DNA of 64,000 bases from Membranipora membranacea (GCA_914767715.1 OU612067.1:6758001-6822000); one strand, 5' to 3'; shown: positions 1 to 12,959, counted from the first letter of the stretch. Numbers and translations are program-made. Notes: a model not told the origin generated them from the sequence alone.

Positions 1-149
1 TTACTTACCAGTCAAAATAGGTCATATTGTAGGTGCTACAGTTCAACTTGAACTACTATTCAATAGGTCATATTGTCAGTGTCAACTTGAACTAGTAGTC
101 AATAAGTCATTATAGGTCATGACACTGACCATCTCTTTTCTTCTGACAG

Positions 150-288
150 GAACACTGAAAAACAGAAAGGAACCACTGATTTGTATGGAAGCATTTTGGC
201 TGAAAATAAGAAGAAGCCAGCGTCAGATGAACAGCCAATGACATCTACAGACTCAGATATGGTGGAAAATGACCTATACGGTACATAG
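150..288 (+). CDS. R0: last coding exon of a type B receptor (5' part outside window)
   Basis: Acceptor AG at 148-149 is followed by a phase-2 exon ending in TAG at 286-288. The peptide contains DLYGSIL and ends DLYGT, so it carries two tyrosines, the first in a YxxI context. It is clearly homologous to the last exons of R4 (to 27096) and R9 (55831-56011), which are the C-terminal cytoplasmic exons of the type B receptors. The rest of the gene lies to the left of the window, so the cluster extends in that direction. Role inferred: end of a signalling tail. The function of the two tyrosines is unknown. Confidence 0.7.
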
Positions 289-1241
289 GCATAGTAGAGC
301 TATCGGGATTGTTTACCAAGCAAAATCATCTCAACGTGCGATATATAATAATTGATTAATCCCAGTGAGTCTGACACTATGTTTGGTCAGTACACAAAAA
401 GAGGATTACCATCTCATCTGGGTTTCAGTTGCAGAATCATAAAAAAAAGAGACATGTTTGTGTTTCTCTACAACTTTACGCGACGCATATTCCTATACCA
501 ACAATCAGATTTATTACTTACGAATTCATCAAACTTTATCCCTGAAGAAACTCCATCTATGTATAAACTTATTGAATTAAATTATTGAATTTGTGAAATG
601 AATTGATGTAATCGCAATTTTTTTGACGACAATGATTTCAGTTAAGATCTTTTATATTAACTATCAAAGATTTGGTGATGTTGCTACTATGGTTATTTAC
701 AAAATTATTTTTTTCCGTTGTCATTATGAAATACATAGGTTAACTTTTTGTTTGATCACATCCTAGTACCATTCTGCATGCTGCATACAATTCTGCAAAC
801 AACTAAACAAGTATGATTTGCTCCTATTGTGACATATACAAAAAAAACTGTACAAAACGGTATACATGCATGCATCTGTTAATCGCCGCCTTTACTGAGG
901 GAAAGCTTCTGAGATAACCCATCACTGGTAATAACAACTCAAATAATCGCTCTTTCTATTAGGGTGTTTTTTTCAGGTCATGCATCTCTACCTAGGCTAG
1001 ATATAGCAATATTATGACTAGTTTTTTAATATGTTTGCATGATGGTTAATATCCTATAGTCTTTTTGTATCCTTTGTCTGGTTGAAACAATAGTGTTCTT
1101 AGAAATGAAAAGTATGAATGCTGACCAAATATTTATATAGCATATTCAGTGCAGCTTTGAAGAAGGAAGTACTACTACTTCTTGGGTGTTGTGTTATGCT
1201 GCTAATCATTCGTCTCAAACAAGGAGTGTCTCTAGTAAAAC
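289..1241. other. Spacer: 3' flank of R0 and upstream region of R1
   Basis: No supported gene. The stretch from about 289 to 970 is homologous to the regions following R4 (from 27097) and R9 (from 56012), so it is the 3' UTR/downstream module of type B genes. Similarity stops near 980, after which the sequence is unique upstream DNA of R1. The short open frame at 352-588 is not conserved as protein and is ignored. Confidence 0.5.
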
Positions 1242-4200
1242 ATGAAGTCTCTAATGTTTCTGGTTATAATCATCATGTTAAGCTCAATATCTAAAGGTAT
1301 GACTATCTGCTTGTTCTTCTAAGTAAGTAGATGGTTTTCATTTCTTCTCTACCTCGAGAACTATAATCATCCATTATGTATCAGGGTGACAATGCTTGGT
1401 AGATCGTCATGATTGGAAACATTTATGACTGCCAGTCAAGACTGGTTTAAACGATCATTCATTTATTTTTATAGAGGTTTATGGATATCAATTTCTGCAA
1501 TCAAACACCACCATAGATATTGCACTACGCAGTAATCGCCACGGCAGAATCTTAAGTCCCAGCCATCAAAACGCTTACATTGGTGGAACAACATTTTTCA
1601 TCACTTTCATCAATCTCCCTGAGTTATTCTGGTTTAAGATGGAGGCATTTCTTGTTGGCTATGGCAGTTCATGTATGACATTGCCAGTCAAGTTCAGCCT
1701 GTCACATCCTTATGGACCCGTCAAACTCACTCAAACCTGTAGCCAATGCTGTAGCTGTGGAATAATGGTATATGACTCTGTGGTCAGAAGGGGAGACTCT
1801 GAGTATCTGGTAATGAGTACACAGGCCAAGTTTCAGGAGGTTCCATACCGGCTTTTGAAATATTTTATTGGAGTAAGGAGATAAGTAATATGTATACACA
1901 TTATGATGTTTCAAAATGGTAATATTGTGATTGTGAGCAGCCCAGAAGTACTCTCTACTTCTGGACTGCAGAAGATTACTTATTTCCTAGGACATTTTCT
2001 CCCTAGAATTATTCCTTCTGATTTTACACAAATGATGCCTAAAGCTGCATTTTAGGACTTCGCCTTGTCAGAGGCTAATTCTTTTTTGTGTCTGTATGGC
2101 AAGACTATATATCGATACGCTATAATACCGTGGCTCAATTCTGCCATGCAGTGTTTTGGAATATTAGGATGCAGGTGCCTAGAAATAAAATATGTTTCTT
2201 AAATAATCGAGCAGCTACCTAAAAACTTAGGAGGCTTGGTAAAGTTAACACGTAGCTGCCTAAAAAGAAATTGTGTTTCCTAAATAATTGAGTAGCTGCC
2301 TAAAAACAAAATAGCCTTTGTAAATTAGCATGTGGCTGCCTGAAAATATAATGTGTTTCTTAAATAATTGAGCAGCTGCCTAAAAACAACAGATACCTTG
2401 AAAACTTTCAATGCAGCTTTCCTACAAATAAAAGATGATTCCTAGAATTATCTACCCACTACCTAAAATTCACAGTGCCGTGCCTAGCAATAAACCATGG
2501 ATTCCCTACAATCATCATTATGCTCCCTACAAAAGCTGCATGTTGCCTAGAAATATACAGGCCTTGTTAATAATACACGCTTGATTTAGTTTATAGACAG
2601 AACAAACCTGCCATACAATTGTCAAGGCACAGCTGAAATCAGCCTTCTTTAAAATTGATTTATAGCCCTCAGGCTATATCATGCTTGGTGTACTATTGGG
2701 CGTCTTGAAGCATCGAGCAGACCACTCTACTGTGTTCTAGTATGGAGTCTTACTTACTTAACTTATTAACCAGTTTTTTTGTGTGAAGAGATAATGAGTC
2801 TGGGATAGATAAAATAATAAGAAAGTGATACAACTGATAGTAAGTACTTTTACAGTAAGTAAATAGATTTACAGCGAGTCGCTACCACCAGAGATTGGTG
2901 ACCCCTCTACCATCAACACGTTCCCACTACTATTATAATATGATAATATATTATATAATTCAATTTAAGATATTTTTCTTATTATAATGATTATTATTAT
3001 TTTATGACTAATAACCTACCTACTAACAAGCTTCCTGTTTTAACCAATGTCACTGTGCATTTTATAAGAAAAATTGTGGGGCTTTGTCATTCAGTTGATT
3101 AGTTCATTTGTTGCAAGTGGATCAGGGCCCCTGTGAATGTTTGCAAGCACCACAACCGCCCCCCCCCCCCCAAAAAAAGTCATCTTCCAGTCGATTCTAG
3201 TTTGAAGCACAGTAAACTGGAACATAATTTGCTTTACAGTAATTATTTATGGCAGGTCTGTTCTGTCTATAAACTCAATCAAGCGCGTATTATTAATAAG
3301 GCCTTTATATTTCTAGGCAAGCATTCAACTTTTGTAGGGAGCGTAATGATGATTGTAGGGAAACCATGGTTTATTGCTAAGCACGCCTCTATGATTTTTT
3401 AGGTAGTGGGTAGATAATTCTAGGAATCATCATTCATTTGTAGGACGCTGCATTGAAAGTTTTAAAGGTATCTGTTGATTTTAGGCGGCTGCTCGGTTAT
3501 TTAAGAAACATGTTATATTTTTAGGCAGCCACATGCTTATTTTACAAAGTCTATTTTGTTTTAGGTAGCTGCTCTACTATTTAGGAAACACATTATATTT
3601 CTAGGCACCTGCTTCCTAATATCCCAAAACACTGCATGGCAGAAATGGGCCACGGTACTATAATGCCGTTTTTTGGAAGTATTTTGCTAGGGTAAGAGGT
3701 GTTTCCGCAGTTTGGATTTTGATATCAAATGAAACATAATATGATAATGATGATTCTAGAGACATATTCCACAACAGAATCACCATCATATATATTAGCA
3801 AAAATCTTGTCTCCCTATCACTTCTATATTTAAGTTTTTTGTTTAAGTGCTCGTCATTACCCTTACCAGGATAGCTTTACTTTACACAATCGATGTGATC
3901 AATTATACAGCAGTGTGCCTAATTCTACTTGAGAATGAACTTCCATAAATGATATATCACCACTATAACCTATAGGACTATCTACAGAAACGTTCATCTA
4001 TTGAGCCCTATTGTTTGGTCCATGTGGTGTCCGGTGTCACTCTGGATTTTGGCAGTACACAAAACTTTGCATAATTTATATTCTCTATGACGTTTATTTC
4101 TTCAATGAAGCTAAATCAGCCAAGCAAAGGCAAGCTCTAACGAACAGAAAAAAGTAATGGGTGCTGAGTTGGTTGGCAGCTGGTTGATTTTGGAGTATGC

Positions 4201-6280
4201 TCGGCTCAGCGTTGAACAGGAGAGCTTATATTTGATTTTTTTTTGTACAATTTATTGGAACATTGTTTTTTTTCCCTTGCAGAAATCACATCCTCAACCC
4301 TACAAGACCCTCAACCTAGGAGACCTTTTAGTAGTATTCAAGGTCATGATATAACTGTGCAACCTGTAAGTAGCACAGGTTATGATACAACTGTGCAACC
4401 TTCAAGTAGCACACAAGTTTATTATACAACTGTGCAACCTGCAAGTAGCACACAAGGTCATGGTACAACTCGGCAACCTGGAAGTAGCACACAAGGTCAT
4501 GGTACAACTCGGCAACCTGCAAGCAGCACACAAGGTCAGGGTTCAACTCGGCAACCTGCAAGTAGCACACAAGGTCATGGTACAACTCGGCAACCTGCAA
4601 GTAGCACACAAGGTCATGGTACAACTCGGCAACCTGCAAGTAGCACACAAGGTCATGGTACAACTCGGCAACCTGCAAGCAGCACACAAGGTCATGGTAC
4701 AACTCGGCAATCTGCAAGTAGCACACAAGGTAATGGTATACAATCGTGCAAGGTCTTCCTCACAGAACTTTCATGTATCTTGCAATGGTGCAAGGTGCAA
4801 TGGTGCAAGTATTGCAGTTGTGCCCTTTGGACCTTGCCAGTAGAGAAGTAATGATGATTTGATGGGAATATAATTCAAATTAAATCTTGTCGATAATAAC
4901 ATTAGAACTCAACAAACAGCACAGGCAAATGTTTGAATTATATAACTTAGCCAATTATTCTGTTGTTTTCAGCTTTGCAGCAGCATCTGACAATATCTGA
5001 GAAACCGAAAGGTGAGCCTCTAAACAAGAGAGTAATCTCATTGCATTTCTTAAACAGCATTGCCCCTGCCATAAAGTTGATTGTAAACGCTAAGTTGTGC
5101 CTCAGTCCTCGTTTTTGTTGGGACGAATTTCATCTCCCTTCTTTTTAGACTATAGATTGACAGAATGTGAAAAGGCTTGCCATGTACTGAGGATGTAAAT
5201 ATTTTGAATTAGAAGTCACAAGTCAATGAAGTCATCCAAAACAGTAGATATTATTATACATTAAAAGAAACCTATTATCTATCGCGTTAGTAAAAAGTCA
5301 ATTTGATAGCTTTTTTTTTTTCATTGTAGGGGATCTACCCAAAGTTATCATAGGTTCGGTCCTCGGAGTTCTCTGCATACTTCTGGTTGCTGGGTTGGTT
5401 CTGTTAGGGATCAGGAACAGAAAGTTGACTACAGAAATGCAAAGGTATGCTGAGATAATGGCTGTTGGTTTTATTGAGTTGAATTTATATCATCATGAGC
5501 ACTGTCTCTCGTCATGGTAAAATATGTTCCTTTCTATCCCTTTCGATCCTGATAGTTCAATCGTGATAAGAAGCTGATCACTGTTCTATTACAGATTGAA
5601 TGCATCTGGGAAAACAAATCAACCTGTTATTGAAAGAAGTGCTATTGAAGGTATTAGTTTAGCAATGACTCAAATACATTATATACATAGTTAAACTTAC
5701 CTACTTTTAAGGATTTACTTTTGAGCCATGATATGATATGATATGGTACGATATTTGTGAGTCCCTCAGCTTCATGCAATGAATGATTCATTTCACATGT
5801 TCTTGCAACACAAAATTAACCTGAGGGTTAAACATATCATACAAAATCAAACCTGTATAGTTTCAGCGAGAAAAAAGTTGATGAGAGTTGGATAAAAAGA
5901 TTTTAATGTAGGCCTAGAGTTATGATAAGGATTTTTGTAAATTTATGTTTTCACTTTCTAAGAAAAATTTAAATTACACAGAAAAATGGTGTATATAATT
6001 ATAGTCTCAGCCACATAATCAAATTCCAATCAAGCAGTGTTTCCCTACTTTTTTTAAAGCTGGATTGAACAATCCTACCGAATATGAGACTGTGGGATTG
6101 GACCTCTCCCAAATAAATCCAGCTCTTGATTATGAGACCGTCATACAAGTCACCGCCGGAGCCAGTACTTATGAGAATACTGGTATGGCAGGAAATATTC
6201 AGTCGCGAAATCCAGAGTATGAGATGGTGAAGCAAGAAGGAGGAGTAGAAGATCATGTGTATACATCTCTAAATGAATAG
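1242..6280 (+). CDS. R1: type A receptor paralogue (signal peptide, CUB-like, long mucin stalk, TM, tyrosine tail), possibly broken
   Basis: Exons seen: signal peptide 1242-1296 (MKSLMFLVIIIMLSSISKG, donor GTATGA, phase 1); divergent CUB-like 1475 to about 1872 (begins like a CUB strand with GRILSPS, several Cys); Ser/Thr/Pro exon 4283-4729 with ten 13-residue repeats; stalk 4973-5011; TM 5330-5444 (VIIGSVLGVLCILLVAG then RNRK stop-transfer); juxtamembrane 5595-5650; tail 6060-6280. The last five exons keep matching phases. The tail has EYETV, LDYETV, TYENT, EYEMV and VYTSL. No CUB2 exon is present. Only a degenerate remnant of a small exon (about 3751-3810) remains, and a foldback element sits in the middle. 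The visible donor at 1873 leaves phase 0, which would not fit the phase-1 mucin exon. Either another donor is used or the gene is broken. The CUB1 exon is the most divergent in the cluster. Confidence 0.6.
2126..3657. mobile_element. Foldback DNA element, about 1.5 kb, with long inverted arms
   Basis: The left arm (about 2126-2623) is the imperfect reverse complement of the right arm (about 3251-3657). Termini are TACCGTGG / CCACGGTA, flanked by a matching 6-bp CTATAA at 2120-2125 and 3658-3663, consistent with a target-site duplication. Arms contain about 60-bp internal tandem units with TGCCTA and AATAATTGAGCAGCTGCC-like words, and the arms differ in unit number. The loop (about 2624-3250) has no convincing ORF; the short frames seen in it look accidental. 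It lies between the CUB-like and mucin exons of R1. Non-autonomous, transposase source unknown. Confidence 0.8.
4342..4729 (+). repeat. 39-bp coding minisatellite (13-residue mucin-like repeat, ten units)
   Basis: Ten units of consensus GHGTTRQPASSTQ, the first three diverged (TVQP instead of TRQP). Rich in Thr/Ser/Pro, as expected for an O-glycosylated stalk. The same unit occurs four times in R3, once in R7 and once in R8, and is absent from the matching exon of R2. Confidence 0.9.
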
Positions 6281-7460
6281 AGACATATGCTCATTTTGCT
6301 GAATAGAGTTGGTCATGCTAGTGTTTGAAGTCTAACAATGTTTCCTTGATTTATATAGTTTTCTCCTTGATGTTTTATAAAACTTGATGTCACAAACAAT
6401 TGTTATTGTGTCTGACTTTCATGTTTCTGAGAAATATGCCAAAATGGCATAGTTTTATTTGTCGCCTGCGTGACTTTGATCGGCTAAAACAAAGTATATA
6501 TTAATGAAAAATTAAAAAAATCTATAAATTATGAGAGGATCACTGTTGAACCATTAATAGTTATGTCCTTCCGACAAGAGAGGGGATAACCCCCGGTCAC
6601 AGCAAGCATCATGAAACCCACTCATCTCTATCTGGTCAAGCTAAAGTTTAGGAAGCCACTAGGATCGATAAGCTGATGTTTTGACATAACAAGGTATGAC
6701 TTCTAGTTGAAGGTACTACAGGAGAACAATTTTAGCCATACTTCAATACCATTTAAGTAACAATCTGATTGGTCTTTGGTCTTAAATTATTAATAATTAC
6801 AAATGTTATTTTAGTCGTTATTATAGTCAGACCTTTACCTCAAATTTGAGGGTGGTAAATGCCATGTGTCTCTCAATATGTGTCATCTTTTAATGCTGGT
6901 GACATCAGAATGACCCAATATGATAGTGTATCTAGGTATGCCCTGCCTTTAGGGTGTTACATGTGTACAGTCTTGTCATATTTGACCTTCGATTTTACAG
7001 ACATCGTGTGGTGAGTTACCAGTTACCTTCTGCTATCAAATTTGGGCAGGGAAATCTGACAATCACTACTTTCTTTACACTATACAAATATAAGACTTAA
7101 TATTATCAGTATCTCGCCTGAATGATTGAAATAGACTTGATCAACTAGAGCTTAACTTGTTTCAGACTCTGTTACGACTCGTGTTTGTTTGTTTTGTTCG
7201 TTTGTTTACTTGGTAGCTTTTCATTAGAAAATGCTTACAATTATAAAAAGTATGTCATAAAATCGCATTCTAAAAGATCAATTATCAAAAATCCAAAGTC
7301 TTCCCTTGGTAGATTTCAAAAAGTGATGCAAAAATAAATAGTATACAAAAATGTTAAAACTGGCTTAATTATTATATTTTGGACTAGCTAAAATAAAGTC
7401 ACTCCGCCTTACAGTTCTGGTCTTTGCATAATAAAAGTCAGGCTGTGCGCTGCTGACTGC
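6281..7460. other. Spacer after R1: shared 3' module and remnant of a leader-exon region
   Basis: No supported gene. From 6281 it carries the common downstream module of the cluster, including a GGGGATAACCCC word near 6580 that follows nearly every tail exon. At about 6990-7020 it holds the end of the shared leader-exon region (a GTGAGT preceded by ATCGTGTG), but the part with the ATG and signal peptide is deleted. The rest is AT-rich without recognisable content. Confidence 0.5.
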
Positions 7461-9960
7461 ACGTTTTGGCCTGGCGGTTGGTTTGAATGCCATCCATTCT
7501 CTGAGTGGGTGATCGATGTTAGTCTGAATCTAGACATATAAGTTGGGCGCTGATCATCGAGTGCGGTGCACAAGGTTGGAATCTGTGCAGCTTCGAGCTT
7601 GTCGCAGTAATGTTCCACGTCATGGTATGTTATTCGGAGTGCAAGCTTTTGACATTTCTCCAGATCAGATTTCTGCTGATCAGTGTGTTTATAATATAAC
7701 CTACAGAATAGACTGACCTGAAATCTCCATATCGAATGACTAATTTCCTTATGTTTTTATTATTAATATTATTCTAAAAAATGCCTCTATTTGTATAGGC
7801 TTTATCGAATCCAAGAGTGTGCTTAGAAAAAAAGTGAAAAATAGTACCGTAAGTGTATAAGTCACCATCAACTTTTTTAGAGAGTATTGTAAAGATAAAA
7901 AGAGTTGATTTAACAAAACTGTAACAAGAGACTCCTTGATTTAACTTGGCAATCTTTTGTGTAGTATTATATTGTATAACGTGAATCTGACTGGCTCTCA
8001 TCAGCCCTAAGGCTGATGCCAGCAGTCTGCTACTTAATTAATTGTGCTTTGCCAGTTACCTTTATTAGGATTGTGTTTTGTTCTTGCGTCTTGGTTTAAA
8101 ATACATTCATTTAACTAATGCTGTGCCGACTCATCAGATTGTCGGCACAGACAGAGTGGAGAATCTGGCTCTGCTATCTTAAGTTTATACTTGTGTTCCT
8201 GGAACTTACCATGTCTGCTCAGTAGTGCACATAATGGTCCTATTACATCTCTAGATAGTGTTAAAATTATTGGATTTTTGAATAGTATGGCAGGGTGATC
8301 ATCTTCAATGTAGATGGGACCATAAAATTGCTGTTTAGAAAATTTAAGCCAGCTTTTCAGCCATAACGAGTAGATGTGTTTTTTAATAAAGAGATTTTCT
8401 TAGGTCTGATACTTTGAGTGAGGAGATAATTATTGATCTGTCATTTTTAAGTTTTCCTACTTCTGATATCGATAGTTTCACTAACATGCTGTTTTTATGT
8501 TCAAAGGGAAAAAGGTTTTTGGTTATTAGCGGTCTTGTAAGGTTAAGTCTTGATCTGTTGTTTAAGAGTTGTGTTGGTAACAATTGGCTAGCTGCATGTG
8601 GGTATTGACTGAGCGGGTTAAATGGTGTATTGTCTAAGTCCCACAGATGAGAACAATAAAATCCACTAGGGATTATTGTTGTTAAAAATATTTGTTTGAG
8701 AGTATCTGGGGTAAAAAAATAAAAAAATTTGACAGCACACCCCACATTCTTTGCATGTTGGTCTTTGCACGCGATCGTTGATCTGCAAAGGAAATTTTGT
8801 TGTCAATGAGCACACCCAGGATATTAGTGGATTGACATGTTTTAATGATGGTACCATTTAATAGAAAATTTTCAGTTGGTGGGTTCGAAAAGAACATGAG
8901 TTTGGTCTTGGATGTGTTAATATTTAATCTCCATTTATTGCACCAATTTTGGCTGATATTTAGAGTGAGTTTTAGTTCATATGCCAGCTCAGGATCAGTC
9001 CTAGCAGATATACAGAGTGTTGAGTCATCTGCATATTGTAAAGATAATGAATTAGGAGATAAATGAAAATTGCAAATAATAATGGAGATAAAACACTGCC
9101 CTTTGGAATCCCAATGATGTGTGGGAGGGCAGGGGAGGTATACTTATTGATTGAAATTGTCATCGATCTTCCAAATAGGAAGTTTGAAAAAAGATGCAGC
9201 ATCTGAGTTGGGACACCTATTTCATATAGTATGAATAAAAGACCTTTGAGCCAGATGGAATCAAAGGCTTTTTGGAAATCTATGACAACAGCAACTTGTT
9301 TGTGTCTTGAGGATTTGTGGTACCGAACATAGGAGATGAGGTTATAAAGATAAGTTTCATTTGAGTAGCCCTTACGAAATCCATGCTGCGAGAAAGGCAA
9401 AAAAGAATTATCTTCAACATGCTCTCGCAAACGAGACTCAAGAATCCTTTGCAGAAGTTTTCCTACTACAGATGTTAAGGTAATAGGGCGAAAAGAGTTT
9501 ATTGATGTAGGGTCTTTGCCACTTTTTGGAAGGAATATTACTTTACCACGTTTCCATGGTCAATTGTTACTTTTTAAAACAATATTGAAAAAAAAAACAA
9601 TTTGAGGCAAGGCCCAGCATGCTTAATCATGTTGGCATGACTTTCATCAGGGTCAGCATTACCGTCTGATGATTTTATAGCAGAGCATAGCTCAGGCAGC
9701 GTAATGGACTGGTTAAGAGCTACGCATTCTGGCAAGGATGAATTAGAGTTGTTTTTTTTAAATCGTCAATGGATGTATCCTCAATCAGTTTGAACCATGA
9801 TTTATCTAAAATACTCTCATCCAGCTGTTTTCCAGGTGTAACATTCATATTATCCTCATATGTGGTAGGTAGATATTCTGACAAGTATACCTGTATGTTA
9901 TTTAGAATCCCTTCCAGAAGCTTACAGCCTAGGCGGTAGTCCTTTCATTATGTCATTTTT
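7461..9960 (-). mobile_element. Decayed non-LTR retrotransposon (LINE), minus strand
   Basis: Reading the minus strand, reverse-transcriptase blocks appear in order but in several frames: a PKSGKDP...SFRPITLTS-like motif (about 9480), QHGFRKG (about 9380), VVIDFQKAFDSIW (about 9270), GIPKGSVLSPLLFA (about 9100), then QYADDS (about 9020) after a frameshift, and a C-terminal region ending in a CLCRQSDESAQH-like segment near 8115. About 650 bp of 3' UTR follows to 7461. At least three frame breaks are visible, so it is inactive. A second, 5'-truncated copy lies at 40516-41229 and shares the same 3' boundary. The insertion lies between R1 and the first surviving exon of R2. Confidence 0.85.
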
Positions 9961-10507
9961 TTGGATTTAATTATATAAAATTTGAACATATGTGATATGT
10001 GATGGAGGTTGTTCCCTCTGGTTTGTTGGCAGAGGAACATGGAAAAAGTCTTGAGTATTGGTAAAAAAATAATTCTTCAGTGCATATTATGATAGCAGTC
10101 TGCCCTATCTGGTTGCTGCTAGGTGGATTCCTGGTTAACTTACTGAGAACTGATATCTGTGCCTTCTCCTGTAGATGTCTAGCTATCTGAGCCAGTTATT
10201 GATGTAACCTAGCACTAGATTTACCTTGCTAAGTTTGAGTAATCATTAGAAAGCAGCCAATTTCATGCCTTGGAGAAATTTAATACCCTCTGTGAATGTG
10301 TTAATGACAACTGGACTGAATGATACTGATAGTTACCAATGCAGCAGCATAACCTGCCTCAAAATAGTTTTCAGAACTATATAAAATGGAATCTTGAGAA
10401 GCAATTAAGAAATTTAGCAGGACATCCCAGTTAAAGGACCAATAATATACCAGGCATAGTATGAAAGATAACTAAGTTAAAATTTAGTTTGTCTCTTTTA
10501 TTGACAG
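9961..10507. other. Spacer/intron upstream of the R2 sushi exon
   Basis: No gene seen. Part of it (about 10010-10100, around TTGTTGGCAGAGGAA) resembles the sequence at 30050-30140 upstream of R5, so it belongs to the repeating unit. No CUB exon remains here. Confidence 0.4.
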
Positions 10508-11296
10508 GTTGTACAGTTGACTACCCTAATGCTACAATAAAACGTATACGAAACTCTGCATCAGTGCATTTCCTATTTTGTGCTGACTCTATGACTACTT
10601 CTGTAATCATTTGCAAGGACGGGAGTTGGTCAGGGGGTCTCCATCCATCACTATGTCCAGGCCCGTCATCACTGATAGATTCCATAGGAATCAGGCATCA
10701 GGTATCAGGTGAGGAAACCAATACAATTGCTCTTATAGTATCCCATTTGTTTTCCTTTGTGCTTGTTAATAGCCTAATCAGGATGGGTTTTGTTTACATA
10801 ATTGATGACACAAATACAGGGTGCCTGTCAGCATGTTTCCATGTGAATTTTGAGGTTGGCCTAAATCGAGCTGAGTTGTCACCTCTTGACTCGACCTCAT
10901 ATTATGCATCCATACCCATAGATAGATAGAGCTGAGAAAGAAAACATAAAAAAAACCTGCCGCCACCGGGATTTGAACTCGGACCTCTTGTGCTGGGATC
11001 AGTGCGAACCGGTAGGTGTTTCGATGGCTCAAAGAGCTCTGAAAATAGCCTCAGGTCAATCCATCGAAATGCAGTGTATACCTTCCTCACACAAAAAACA
11101 AACTTTCATTTATATATCACCAATATTTTCAAGGAAAGATTCGTATATCGAGTTGTTCCTTTGAATATATAACCATATTCGTATAAATTATTATTTTCAT
11201 GGTTCATTGGCCTAGTATAGGTAAGCTAAAAACAGTAAAGGTAAAGAGCGGCCCATGTCTGAACAAGAGAGAAAACTCTTTTGTGCCATATATATA

Positions 11297-11343
<47 letters not shown>

Positions 11344-12959
11344 GGAACATTATTTTTTCACTTGCAGAGTTCACAACTTATTGTCCTACTACTACCACTC
11401 CTCCACCAACAGAACCTGCTAGTAGCAGCCAAGGTACACCATAACCATGTATCACATAAATCAATTTATATATAATGCAACAGTGTGAATGATGTAGTTG
11501 TGCTCTTACTACATTGTAGAGGAAGATGGTTTACTGGACAAAATATCCAATCAAATCTTGTCAATAATGGGCCCAGGCCAACAATGGTAATATAAATCAT
11601 CGAAGCCTCAACTACATGCCCAATGCTGTTGCAAATGACCCTTTGCTGTAGGTTCAGTGTTTTGGAAAGTTGAACCACATTTGATGAGTTAAATCTTCTT
11701 TGTTATCAAACGATAGTTTTCCATGTTGATACCTTGCGATATACATGTAATGTACTCGTCAAAAAACCAAAAGCGTTAAAACAAGATGAAAGTGACTGGG
11801 TAATAATATAACTTCACTGAGTGTTCCGATATTTTCAGAAGTTCAGCAGAATCAGACCACACCTGAGAACCTTAGGGGTGAGCTAGTTTATATAACTACT
11901 AAACAAGAGAGTATTTCCATTGCAGCCCACAAACAGCATTACCCAAGTTATAAAGTTGTTTGCAAATTGCAGAGTTAGGTATTACAGTGTTATCACTGAG
12001 TTGTGCACTCATAGCTAAAAAGAGTATAATTTTTCGTTCTTTGGTTGAATTTGGCGTTGATATAAATTGAGAGAACATGAAAAAGGTTGCCATACTGAGG
12101 TTGAAACGGTCCGAAAAATACACACCAAGATATGCCCAACAAAATATATGAATCTTATAGTTCATATATAACAATTAATTCCCTTGAGAGAGAGAGAGAT
12201 CTATTTCCCTTTGGTTGTAGGTGATCAACCCACAGTCATAGTAGGTTCGATCTTTGGAGTTGTCTGCATACTTCTGGTTGCTGGTTTAGTTCTGTTAGGG
12301 ATCAGAAACAGAAAGTTGACTACAGAAATGCAAAGGTATGCTGAGATAATGGCTGATTGTCTTAATGAGCTAGATCCCTGGTCTTGGTAATAATTATTCC
12401 TTTCCATCCTATTCTATCCTCATAGTTCAATGGTGATGATAAGCTCATCACCGTTTCTATTTCAGATTGAATACATCTAGGAAAACAAATCAACCGGTTA
12501 TGGAAAGATGTGCCGTCAAAGGTATCAATTTATTTATCAACTCATTTCCACATGTTCATGCGACGCAAGATTAATGTCACCAGTTTGAATTATTGCAGAC
12601 AAATCAAACCTGATTTAATATCTTCATTTTCTAAGAAAAAGTTAGCGCTTAATTACACATAAAATTGGAAAAATGAAATATTTATAATAACTTAGCCATA
12701 AAATTATTCCAAACACGTAGTGTTGCCTTTTTTTGAAGCTGGATTGAACAATCCTACTAACTACGAGACTGTGGAATTGGACCTCTCCCGAATTAATCCA
12801 GCGCTTGATTATGAAACTGTCAATCAAGTCACCGCCGGAACCAGTAATTATGAGAACGCTGGTATGGCAGGAATTATTCCGTCGCGAAATCCAGAGTATG
12901 AGATGGTGAAGCAAGAAGGAGGAGTAGAAGATCATGTTTATACATCTCTGAATGAATAG
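10508..12959 (+). CDS. R2: type A receptor 3' half (sushi, short stalk, TM, tyrosine tail); leader and CUB exons not found
   Basis: Exons with matching phases: sushi 10508-10708 (GCTVDYPNA...C...CKDGSWSG...LCPGPSS, four Cys and the expected Trp); Thr/Pro-rich 11368-11433 (FTTYCPTTTTPPPTEP, no 13-residue repeat); stalk 11839-11877; TM 12221-12335 (TVIVGSIFGVVCILLVAG, then RNRK); juxtamembrane 12466-12521; tail 12739-12959 ending VYTSLNE. Tail tyrosines: NYETV, LDYETV (LxYxxV), NYENA (YxN), EYEMV, VYTSL. The 3' half is fully open. The upstream area is occupied by a LINE and has lost the leader and both CUB exons, so either the gene is 5'-truncated and dead or it uses an unrecognised first exon. 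Confidence 0.7.
11304..11341. repeat. (TA)n microsatellite in an R2 intron
   Basis: An uninterrupted TA dinucleotide run just upstream of the Thr/Pro exon acceptor of R2. Confidence 0.9.

Noticed and set aside
4328-4843. Long open frames in other frames and on the minus strand over the mucin array
   Set aside because: A 39-bp unit keeps all frames open once the unit has no stop. Only the plus frame with the splice sites and Ser/Thr/Pro composition continues into the family exons.
10940-11050. Possible tRNA-like B box (GGGATTTGAACTC) in the R2 intron
   Set aside because: No convincing partner A box or cloverleaf; at most a fragment of a tRNA-derived repeat.
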